Shown piece after piece: positions 53,641 to 61,455 of a stretch of 64,000 nucleotides of DNA. The stretch's first letter is position 1; each line of letters starts with the position of its first letter. Both the position numbers and the translations under genes were made by a program. This DNA comes from Bacillus sp. ISL-41 (GTDB lineage Bacteria > Bacillota > Bacilli > Bacillales > Cytobacillaceae), in assembly GCF_018613235.1 (NCBI RefSeq), contig NZ_JAGGQP010000044.1, forward strand, positions 1 to 64,000. Direction: 5' to 3'. The notes under the pieces are model-generated. The model was not told where the DNA came from. It saw only the letters and a program-made list of their open reading frames with translations, and did not search any database.

Positions 53641-55065
53641 CTAAGAAACGATGACTCCTTCGTTCAGCATGTCATCAATCCTTTTGCAACTGGCCTCTGC
53701 CTTTTCCATATTGGCCCATAGCAAGTGAAGTTCACTTTCAATCAATTCCAGTTCCTTGATTGTTACATTGAGATCCTTTACCGTCACAGCATGGGGCATA
53801 ATTTCCTTGAAGGCATTGTAATGTGGCGGATGCACTCCTGGCTGAAGCAAATAATTGTCTTCAGCCACGAAACGAAGAACCGGAATCGTACAGCCATTCT
53901 GTTTAACCATCGTTTGCGCCTCTGTACTGACCATATAGCTAACCAGTGCCTGAGCTGCTTCCTTAACCTGACTGTCCGCATTGATTCCCAGAGCCCCACC
54001 AAGCAGCAATGTAGCCGGTGCCGCCTGCTTCGGCGGAGGGAGGATATCCCATTTAATTTTGTGATCCCTGAACTCGTTCATAAAATAATAGGTTGTCAAA
54101 ATCATAGCCGCTCGTTCACGCATGAAAAGATTTTCAGCAAGGACATTGCTTCCATGTGAAAAAATAGGTGAAACTTGATGCTTATACATCAAGTCCACAC
54201 AAAAATCGAGCGCCTCGATGTTCTCTTTGCTGTTCATTCGTGACTTTGAACGGTCATCCGACATGAATCGTCCATTGTTTTGCAAAAGGAAAACTGGCCA
54301 ACGGTTTGTCAATGATGAGAAGCAAAATCCGTATTGGTCAATTAACTGGTTGCCATCAAGGTCTTTTGTATTGCGGCTGGCGATATCCAGTAAGTCATCC
54401 CATGTTTCCATCTTCACTTTTTCAGGAATTCCCGCTTTTTCAAACATCTTCTGGTTGTAGCAAATCATAACCGGAGAAAATACGAATGGTGTGACGAGCA
54501 GCTTTTGATGATAAGTGAACATTTCAAAAACCTTGTCATAGCTATCCTTTTCCGGATTGATATTTTCAGGTAAAAATGGCTCAATAATGCCTAATTGCTT
54601 CGTCTCAGCCAGCTGCCGGAAATGATAATCTGACACAACGAACACATCCGGACCGTTGCCAGCTCCGATTGACTCAGTCAAATTATACACATACTGACTG
54701 TTAGGCAGGATTTGAAGGTTCACCTTGATATAAGGATTCAGTTGTTCAAACCGTTCAATGATCTGTTCAACTATTTCAATTTCATAAGAATTCGAAAACC
54801 AGCCAAGATTGACCGTCTGCTTCTGGGTGTCATGCGGAACCGTAACCCTGTTCCCTTTGCCAGGTATCTTTTCAATCAGGCCTTCCTCCACCAGTTGAGC
54901 AAGTGCCTTCCTAATGGAAACACGACTTAAATCATATTCTTTGCTTAATGTATTTTCGGGAAGGATAAATTCACCAGGACGAATTCTCCCTGAGATAATT
55001 TCTTCCTTTAAATCACGGATGAACTTATTGTACCGATCCTCAAAATCACTTTTTCTTTTCAGCAT
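53641..55065 (-). CDS. GntR DNA-binding domain fused to a solute-binding-protein fold
   Basis: Residues about 10-75 form a GntR winged helix (EEIISGRIRPGEFILPENTL, LSRVSIRKALAQLVEEGL). Residues about 85-440 resemble a CUT1 extracellular binding protein (NLGWFSNSYEIEIVEQIIER, PDVFVVSDYHFRQLAE, ATLLLGGALGIN), but with no signal peptide. The protein should therefore be a cytoplasmic regulator whose effector domain was recruited from a sugar-binding protein. It probably controls the surrounding genes through the two ACATGTAT sites. GGGAG precedes the ATG by about 10 bases. Confidence 0.85.
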   Translation of the reverse strand: MLKRKSDFEDRYNKFIRDLKEEIISGRIRPGEFILPENTLSKEYDLSRVSIRKALAQLVEEGLIEKIPGKGNRVTVPHDTQKQTVNLGWFSNSYEIEIVEQIIERFEQLNPYIKVNLQILPNSQYVYNLTESIGAGNGPDVFVVSDYHFRQLAETKQLGIIEPFLPENINPEKDSYDKVFEMFTYHQKLLVTPFVFSPVMICYNQKMFEKAGIPEKVKMETWDDLLDIASRNTKDLDGNQLIDQYGFCFSSLTNRWPVFLLQNNGRFMSDDRSKSRMNSKENIEALDFCVDLMYKHQVSPIFSHGSNVLAENLFMRERAAMILTTYYFMNEFRDHKIKWDILPPPKQAAPATLLLGGALGINADSQVKEAAQALVSYMVSTEAQTMVKQNGCTIPVLRFVAEDNYLLQPGVHPPHYNAFKEIMPHAVTVKDLNVTIKELELIESELHLLWANMEKAEASCKRIDDMLNEGVIVS

Positions 55066-55145
55066 TCATAGACAGCTCCCATACAGCTTAATAACCCTAA
55101 TTTTAATAGAGTTATTGCAGTTTTGCAAAGATGATTTTTAATCCT

Positions 55146-56225
55146 TCAGCCCATCTCCGCAGACAGCCAGCGATCAAGAAAAGAGTACGATATCTCCCTG
55201 ATTTCAGGGGGGAAATCATGCCCGGAATTTCCTATCAAGGAAATGAATTTGCCTTCCTCTCCCAGCCATTCATATAAAGTATGCAAGTCTGCGAGACCCT
55301 CGGCTGCCGGCTTCCAATGAGGGAAAATACGATCATTCTGCCCCATCCACATAAATAATGGCGTCGACGCAGCCAGGGCGGCAATCTCATTGAATTCAAA
55401 TGGAGTTTTCCCTTGAGTGATATCGTCACTAAGCTTCGGGATATGGGAAAACCATTCCCTCCTTCCCCATCGATGAGTTTCAGGATCATCAGCCAAAGGA
55501 GAGAAACCGCAGCTGCAGACCACTGCCTTAACTCTTTGATCAGCTCCGGCAAGAAAATAAGCATTATAGCCTCCCAACGAATGTCCGATTACACCAATTC
55601 TCTCTGGATCAACCAACTTAAAGGCTTGGAGCAGGATTATACCTTGCTGATGGTCAATTATCATTTTTGCGACAGCAGACCATTCGGGATGCTTTTGATA
55701 AAAAGAGGCAGTATGGAATGGCTTGTCATCAGCCAGGATTCTCTCTCCAGCCGTTATGGTATCTGGTGCAAGCACCACATATCCCCTTTTTACAAGCTCC
55801 AGTCCATATTGGCGGTTCACTCTTCCTGTGGACAAACTGATGTCGTCCTTTCCAGTCGCACTCGTAGGGTGTAATGCAAGGACTGCAGGAAGGGGCTTTT
55901 CTGAAAAGCCTCTGCCGGAATATAGCAACACTTGAACTTCTTCATCATTTGTTATCTGAACACCATGAAGCTTTGGGATTAGCAAATTAGCCGTTACCCA
56001 ATCATCGTAAACCGTTGAATAGCGAATTTTGATAAGATAATGATCTTCGTTGGCCACCCAAGAATCGAGGGTCATACTCGTTTCCACAAGCCGTGGTAGC
56101 CCTCCGATACAACCTAGCCATTTGCGCTGTATCGATTCCCTCTTCCTGTTCCAGTCATCACGCGATCGTACCCCCTCCAGCAAGGGCGGAATCCCTTTAG
56201 CAGAGAGTGAACTCAAAGAATACAA
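55146..56225 (-). CDS. Alpha/beta hydrolase, acetyl-esterase-like
   Basis: TTG 56225 has GAGGTGA 5 bases upstream, so it is preferred over the frame opening at 56267. The 359-aa product has the nucleophile in GHSLGGY, the Asp in MGQNDRIFP and the His in GNSGHDFPP. The family is close to dienelactone hydrolases and acetyl-xylan esterases. In this locus it might remove acyl groups from glycans. There is no signal peptide, so it acts inside the cell. Confidence 0.82.
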   Translation of the reverse strand: MYSLSSLSAKGIPPLLEGVRSRDDWNRKRESIQRKWLGCIGGLPRLVETSMTLDSWVANEDHYLIKIRYSTVYDDWVTANLLIPKLHGVQITNDEEVQVLLYSGRGFSEKPLPAVLALHPTSATGKDDISLSTGRVNRQYGLELVKRGYVVLAPDTITAGERILADDKPFHTASFYQKHPEWSAVAKMIIDHQQGIILLQAFKLVDPERIGVIGHSLGGYNAYFLAGADQRVKAVVCSCGFSPLADDPETHRWGRREWFSHIPKLSDDITQGKTPFEFNEIAALAASTPLFMWMGQNDRIFPHWKPAAEGLADLHTLYEWLGEEGKFISLIGNSGHDFPPEIREISYSFLDRWLSAEMG

Positions 56226-56276
56226 AATCCTCACCTCAATCCAATGTACTTCGACATTACAATCCAAACAGGAAGC

Positions 56277-58112
56277 TCAGTCCGCTTTTATACTGCATAG
56301 ATGGCTGCCCCCTCCGTAAAACACCCTCCCATTATGCAGAACCAATCCGCTTGACGCCTCTTCTAGGAGTGTGCGGACTACAATAGGGTCATTAAAACTT
56401 CCTCCATCAAGTTCAACTGAAAGCAATGTCTTTGTTAATAGAATCAGGAGATTACAGGAATCTTGATCATAAACAAAGCCATTGCGGACGACAGTTCCCC
56501 ATTGTGACAAGTCTTTTCTGTAGTGAACTTCATGGGTCAATGGATTGCATACAAAGTAAAGGCACTTGTCTGTCAGGCAGTGTGCCTGACCAAACGGATC
56601 GATATAGATTTGGGCAATTTCCCGCGTTCCTTTTATTGGAATAAAAACATCTGCAATCATCTGATTATGCCAATCTAGCAAATACAACCGGGCATCTTTC
56701 TCAGCTGACCTCGCTCCTCCCGGCGTATCAATGCTTGTTCCGCCAACGATCAACCCCGAGCTTAGTTCTCCGAGACTTACCGTGCTTTGGTTCGGTACAA
56801 CTTGATTATGGGACAGAACTGTATTTTGTTCGGTAATGGCATTGTAGATGCCCAGGCCGCCGCCTACCATTCCATAACCAGGGAATCCTCCCCAAATTAT
56901 ATGTTTTCCGTCGCTAACAGCAATGGAACAGCGCGGACGATGAATCTCCTCTGTCTGCAGGATCAGCTTCGGGTTATTCCCTTTGATAAAAGGTTTTTCC
57001 GTATCAATTTTATAAAGCTTACCGCCTGCATAAGCTGCTCCAATGAGGAGCTTGCCTTGTGCTGCATAAGCTGCGATATTCCCTCCACCACCATGCTCCA
57101 TCACCTCACCGCCAAAATTCGTTAACTGATATTTCGAAAAATCATATCTAAATAACTGGAGCGGATGCATGGACGTCCCATATAAATATCCGTCAGGACC
57201 TTTGACCAGGGTGGACAGGCTTGCCCCCTCAGATTGATAGCTGAACTCTATTCGTCTTAAGGCACCTGTTTCTTTATGCACTAAATCAACATAGCCCTCT
57301 GAAAGACTGTAAGCAGGCACTCCATACACTGACTCCATACTTTGGTGCACTTTCTTAAAGCCAGTACCTGAAAAACGTGAAGGTCCCAGATCACGCATGC
57401 CACATTCCTTCACCCTTCCACCGAAAAATCCCATCCAACGTGAAGACTTGTTTACCTCTTTTAGATCCGCTGCTTCCCAGTGGCCATAAACCTCGCCATC
57501 TGTCCCCAAATAGACATATCCCGCTCCCTTTTTCCGCTCGATCTCAGGAACAAGACTTCTTCTCTCTTCACTTTCAGGATGGAAAGCAACAAGATTCTTA
57601 TGCTCTGTTCCAATTCCGATATAAACCCAGCCACTTCGATCAACCGCTACGCTTCCCGGATATTTTTCCGTCGCATCCATTGAGCCGTAATCCTGCACTT
57701 CTTGCCTTTTAGGACAATACCTGAGCAGGTGGCAATGTGGATAAGAGGTGAAATAAATATAGCCAGCCTCATCCTCGGCAAAGCTGAAGCCGACTATTTC
57801 TTCCCCATTATCAATAACCTTATGAAAAATGAATTCCTCCAAAAAGGGATCAAGGACGAGCAGCATTTGGCCGGCCCCTGTGTAGAACAATCCTTTGCTG
57901 CTGAAAGAAGAGAATGGATATTCCTTATTGCGGTCGGGAAAGAAAACTTGTTTTGCAGACCCTGTATCAGGATTAATGATGAGCACAAACCCTTTGGCCG
58001 CAATAACCAACCTTGTTTCATTCTTTCTAGAACAAAAAGCAGCGGTCCGTTCCTCATCAGCCTGTACCGGAATCCCATGGTCAATAAAACCCTCTTGCAC
58101 TTCCATCTCCAT
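56277..58112 (-). CDS. Cytoplasmic beta-propeller protein, 611 aa
   Basis: ATG 58112 is supported by AAAGGAGG 9 bases upstream. The product has repeated beta-strand motifs (GYIYFTSYPHCHLLRY, GWVYIGIG, GYVYLGTDGEVYG, PDGYLYGTSMHPLQLFRYD) of a WD40/SMP-30-type propeller and no signal peptide. Its C-terminal half aligns with the secreted protein at 61456 onwards, for example LYLLDW with LFVWDV after a shared VGGT/YGGT strand. Some propellers are polysaccharide lyases (for example PL22 and the ulvan lyases), so an enzymatic role is possible, but no catalytic residue can be assigned. Confidence 0.75.
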   Translation of the reverse strand: MEMEVQEGFIDHGIPVQADEERTAAFCSRKNETRLVIAAKGFVLIINPDTGSAKQVFFPDRNKEYPFSSFSSKGLFYTGAGQMLLVLDPFLEEFIFHKVIDNGEEIVGFSFAEDEAGYIYFTSYPHCHLLRYCPKRQEVQDYGSMDATEKYPGSVAVDRSGWVYIGIGTEHKNLVAFHPESEERRSLVPEIERKKGAGYVYLGTDGEVYGHWEAADLKEVNKSSRWMGFFGGRVKECGMRDLGPSRFSGTGFKKVHQSMESVYGVPAYSLSEGYVDLVHKETGALRRIEFSYQSEGASLSTLVKGPDGYLYGTSMHPLQLFRYDFSKYQLTNFGGEVMEHGGGGNIAAYAAQGKLLIGAAYAGGKLYKIDTEKPFIKGNNPKLILQTEEIHRPRCSIAVSDGKHIIWGGFPGYGMVGGGLGIYNAITEQNTVLSHNQVVPNQSTVSLGELSSGLIVGGTSIDTPGGARSAEKDARLYLLDWHNQMIADVFIPIKGTREIAQIYIDPFGQAHCLTDKCLYFVCNPLTHEVHYRKDLSQWGTVVRNGFVYDQDSCNLLILLTKTLLSVELDGGSFNDPIVVRTLLEEASSGLVLHNGRVFYGGGSHLCSIKAD

Positions 58113-58256
58113 TCCTCCATTCCTCCTTTCAACTGTCAATCTATAAATCCAAGGTATAGAACCTTTTTGCAGTAACCCTTTTCCTGCGGTCCACCTGTTC
58201 TGGTGCGGAAGTCTACTTTGTCGTACAGCAGCGCTCTATTAATAGGCCTATCACCA

Positions 58257-59492
58257 TCACCTTGCATAATAGGCAGCTACCTTTTTCACAGCCATGATCA
58301 TTTCTTCAATATCCTGATTAGAATAAAACTCATTCAAGTTTAGGCGAATAGCAGTATTAAGGATTTGTTCGGCGTTAGGACAGCTGCCCGCTGAATAATC
58401 ATATGTTCCCTGGTCGAACGGATAGTGGCTATTCTTATAGGCTTGCCTTTCCTGAAATAACGACTGCGCATAGAGAACCTTTGGGATATAACCAGCTTGG
58501 TTAGGAATCCCTTCAGCTGTGAGTGCATCAGAGAATTCTGCTCGTGTGCAGCTCAGTTCGTCTAAATTAAGCGTTAACATGTAAAACCAGTAACTGCACC
58601 ATCCCCCGTCAGTTATTTTCATCGGTATGATGCCTTTCAGGCCTGTTATGCCTTCATTCAGTCTTCCACCGAGCTCGTTCCTTCTCGTGCAGATCCATTC
58701 CAGCTTCTGTAGCTGTGCAATTCCGACGGCTCCCTGTAGTTCTGTCATACGGTAATTCGGTGCCAGGTACTCTAAATCCTTCGTCACTGAATTCCCATGC
58801 CTGTGATAGTTTTTATCCGCAAACGCATGCGTGGTAAAATAATCAGCCTCATTTCCTGAGTTGACGGTAACAATGCCGCCATCACCGGTAGAAATATGTT
58901 TGAAATCATTTGTGCTGAAGCAGCCATAATGCCCTATTGTCCCTGTTAACTGCCCCTTGTAGGTGGTGAGGTAGCTCTGGGCGCAATCTTCAATGACCTT
59001 AAGGTTATGCTTCCGAGCCAGCTCCATGATTGGATCCATATCACACGGATTTCCGGCAAGATGGACAACCAGAATTGCCTTCGTCTTCGCGGTAATCTTC
59101 TTTTCTATGTTTTCTGCTGTCAGGTTATAACTTTGTGGATCGAGATCAGCGAACACTGGAACCGCATTTTGATAGAGGATTCCAATAACCGTCCCCTGAT
59201 CTGTAATCGGGCTCGTGATCACCTCATCACCTGCAGTAACGCCAGCAGCACCGAGAGCAACATGAAGGGCAGCAGTGCCTGACGAAGTAGCAACACTATA
59301 TCTCACCTGATACATATCGTTAAAGTTTGAGAGGAATTTTTTCACTTTTCCCCCGAAATGGTAAAACAGGGTATTCTGTTCAAGGGCCTCAAGCAGTTCC
59401 CTCGCTTCTTCGAGTCCGAAGCGCTTTCCTGTTCCAAAAGCGGTCTTTTTCACACTTTCGCCGCCATGTATGGCTAACCGAGTATGACTCAT
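58257..59492 (-). CDS. DegT/DnrJ/EryC1-type PLP-dependent enzyme
   Basis: The 411-aa product has the DegT fold with ATSSGTAALHVAL, IEDCAQS (Asp binding the PLP ring nitrogen) and the PLP lysine in STNDFKHISTGDGG. Family members aminate or dehydrate keto-sugars. Such an enzyme is uncommon in a degradation locus; it may handle an unusual keto-sugar released by the lyase. GAGGGGAGG precedes the ATG, 20 bases after the previous gene. Confidence 0.88.
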   Translation of the reverse strand: MSHTRLAIHGGESVKKTAFGTGKRFGLEEARELLEALEQNTLFYHFGGKVKKFLSNFNDMYQVRYSVATSSGTAALHVALGAAGVTAGDEVITSPITDQGTVIGILYQNAVPVFADLDPQSYNLTAENIEKKITAKTKAILVVHLAGNPCDMDPIMELARKHNLKVIEDCAQSYLTTYKGQLTGTIGHYGCFSTNDFKHISTGDGGIVTVNSGNEADYFTTHAFADKNYHRHGNSVTKDLEYLAPNYRMTELQGAVGIAQLQKLEWICTRRNELGGRLNEGITGLKGIIPMKITDGGWCSYWFYMLTLNLDELSCTRAEFSDALTAEGIPNQAGYIPKVLYAQSLFQERQAYKNSHYPFDQGTYDYSAGSCPNAEQILNTAIRLNLNEFYSNQDIEEMIMAVKKVAAYYAR

Positions 59493-59512
59493 GATCCTTT
59501 CCTCCCCTCTAC

Positions 59513-61201
59513 CTAGACCATATTCGATACTGTCTTGACCTTACGGCATTGGAACCCGAACCTTATCACGGTGTCTTCATCATCGGAGCACTGATTAGCT
59601 GCCAAGGGAACGAGCAGGACAAAGTCGTCTCTGCCGATAACACCGTCAATTTTAATTTCACCTGAGGTCCCTTCAATTACCACCTTTCTCCGGGCTCGTT
59701 CCCATTGATTGACTTGCTTCGATGTCCAGAAGGTGAATTCTTGATCCCTGGCCGTCCGTATCATTTCGACGATCGCTTCCCTTACCTTAGGCTGATTGTA
59801 GATATGATATTGATGGAATAAAAAGTGAGCCAAGCCATTCACCCTTTTAACACCCTCCAGAAATGGCTGTATTACACTGGAGTCAGCAAGAGTATTGTGG
59901 TTTAAATCCTGAGTCAGGAAGCCAAGTTCGAGGACATCATAATGACGGTTTTTTTCATCGGCCCAGGCAACCGGAAAATAAGGGTGGCAGGTACCAAATA
60001 AAAATCCGATATTTCCCTTCTTGCTCGGACCTCTTGTCTGATCTGTTTCAATTCCATACTTTTCGCACCAGGAAAACAACTCCCCCCAGCCTTCAAAAAG
60101 CGTATAATGGTTTTTATTCGAAGTGAAATGATTTAGTCCTGTCACCTTTTTGAGCCACTCAAGCTGGTCGGAAAAGGCTTTTTCGGACCAAACACCATCG
60201 TCTTGATGGAGCGCATTATAATGTAGTGCAAGCTCATGGCCGTCAGCTTTGATTTTTTCATAGATTGATGGATTGTATCCAGGCGCAATCATGCACCAAG
60301 TCGTTTGGACATCTTCCGCTTTCAGCGTTTCTAATGTAATAAGGGCCGATTCATCTAAGTTCAAATCACTGTCATGAGAAATCATCGCTACATGCTTCAC
60401 ATCAGCAGGCCAGTAATCTATAAAAGGAACCGTCATTGATTTTTCCGCGGCACAGGCAAAAAGATGCCCGACAATCGCTTCCTTCCACAGATCCGCATAC
60501 GGATGAGCGAAATATGGCATTCCTGTTTCTGTATGGGAGCGGTCCATATCCCAGTCCAATTCAAATCCATCATCCGCTTTTAATAAATTTTCATCCAGGT
60601 TTGCTGTCCCATCTGGAGCCGGGATGCCATCTTCGGTAACTGGAAGGGTCCCTTGCTGCAGGCCGACAATGGTTCGCGGCACCTTAATTGACCATCGCTG
60701 GATCGAGCCATTTCCATATGCAATCTGCTGCAGAGCAGGAACAGCACTATCAGCAGCTGCATTCGTTTTACTTATATAACCTTTTTGTATAACTTTCAGC
60801 AGACCAGCCCCTGAATTCCATGGGTCAGCAGCAAGATACCTTAACGGTGGCAGGTCTTGGGATAGAACATTTGATAAAAAGGCGTATCCTTTCTGATCCA
60901 CGGCAATGGAATCAAATCCAAGGATCTCTTTCAAGCCTTCCAATCCGCCATAAGATATCAGCGTGCCACCAGTGCTTACATATTCAAGCAGCTTCTCATC
61001 TGACTCCGTTTGCTTGCTTTCGAGGACAGCTAATACGATATCAAATGATTCTAGGACATCATTAACTCCTATCTTTTTATAAGGGATTCGGAGATGCTCG
61101 AACACTTCGAATAGAAATACCTCAAATACATTTTGACCTGAAGCCCACCGCTTCTCGGCTTCTTCCTGGTCAAAATACAACCCGACTTTCGCCATATTCA
61201 T
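59513..61201 (-). CDS. GATase-like plus polysaccharide-deacetylase-like protein
   Basis: The 562-aa product has an N-terminal flavodoxin/GATase-like domain (about residues 1-130, KVGLYFDQEEAEK, GGTLISYGG) and a C-terminal deacetylase-like TIM-barrel part (about 270-510) with ISHDSDLNLDE in place of the usual TFDDG and HELALHYNALH carrying the metal His residues. The motif departure suggests an altered or new specificity. It has no signal peptide. It is first in the operon running down to 50585, preceded by the ACATGTAT operator. Function cannot be named. Confidence 0.72.
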   Translation of the reverse strand: MNMAKVGLYFDQEEAEKRWASGQNVFEVFLFEVFEHLRIPYKKIGVNDVLESFDIVLAVLESKQTESDEKLLEYVSTGGTLISYGGLEGLKEILGFDSIAVDQKGYAFLSNVLSQDLPPLRYLAADPWNSGAGLLKVIQKGYISKTNAAADSAVPALQQIAYGNGSIQRWSIKVPRTIVGLQQGTLPVTEDGIPAPDGTANLDENLLKADDGFELDWDMDRSHTETGMPYFAHPYADLWKEAIVGHLFACAAEKSMTVPFIDYWPADVKHVAMISHDSDLNLDESALITLETLKAEDVQTTWCMIAPGYNPSIYEKIKADGHELALHYNALHQDDGVWSEKAFSDQLEWLKKVTGLNHFTSNKNHYTLFEGWGELFSWCEKYGIETDQTRGPSKKGNIGFLFGTCHPYFPVAWADEKNRHYDVLELGFLTQDLNHNTLADSSVIQPFLEGVKRVNGLAHFLFHQYHIYNQPKVREAIVEMIRTARDQEFTFWTSKQVNQWERARRKVVIEGTSGEIKIDGVIGRDDFVLLVPLAANQCSDDEDTVIRFGFQCRKVKTVSNMV

Positions 61202-61226
61202 TTTTCTTCCACCAACCTTTATATAT

Positions 61227-61245
61227 ACATGTATTTAACATGTAT
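61227..61245. promoter_or_regulatory. ACATGTAT-N3-ACATGTAT operator before the lyase operon
   Basis: Two ACATGTAT units are separated by TTA. It matches the site at 50509-50527 in 16 of 19 bases and lies 25 bp upstream of the first gene of the operon. GntR-family regulation is likely. Confidence 0.6.
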
Positions 61246-61394
61246 TTCATTTTACTTTATAGTATTATAACTCCCCTACATTTTCAATTAATTATTTGAT
61301 AATTTAAAAAATAATAAGGGGAAAAGTTTCAACAACTAATTGGAGCGATAAATTATCTTCGCATCCGGCATTATTATATTGAGCTTTTAATCAG

Positions 61395-61435
61395 CAAAAA
61401 ATAAAACCCAGGAATGAAAAAACCTCATTCCCAGG
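61395..61435 (-). terminator. Terminator of the large propeller gene
   Basis: On the minus strand CCTGGGAATGA pairs with TCATTCCTGGG (11 pairs, two G-U) and is followed by TTTTATTTTTT. Confidence 0.9.
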
Positions 61436-61455
61436 TCTAATAGCAAACCTTTAAC

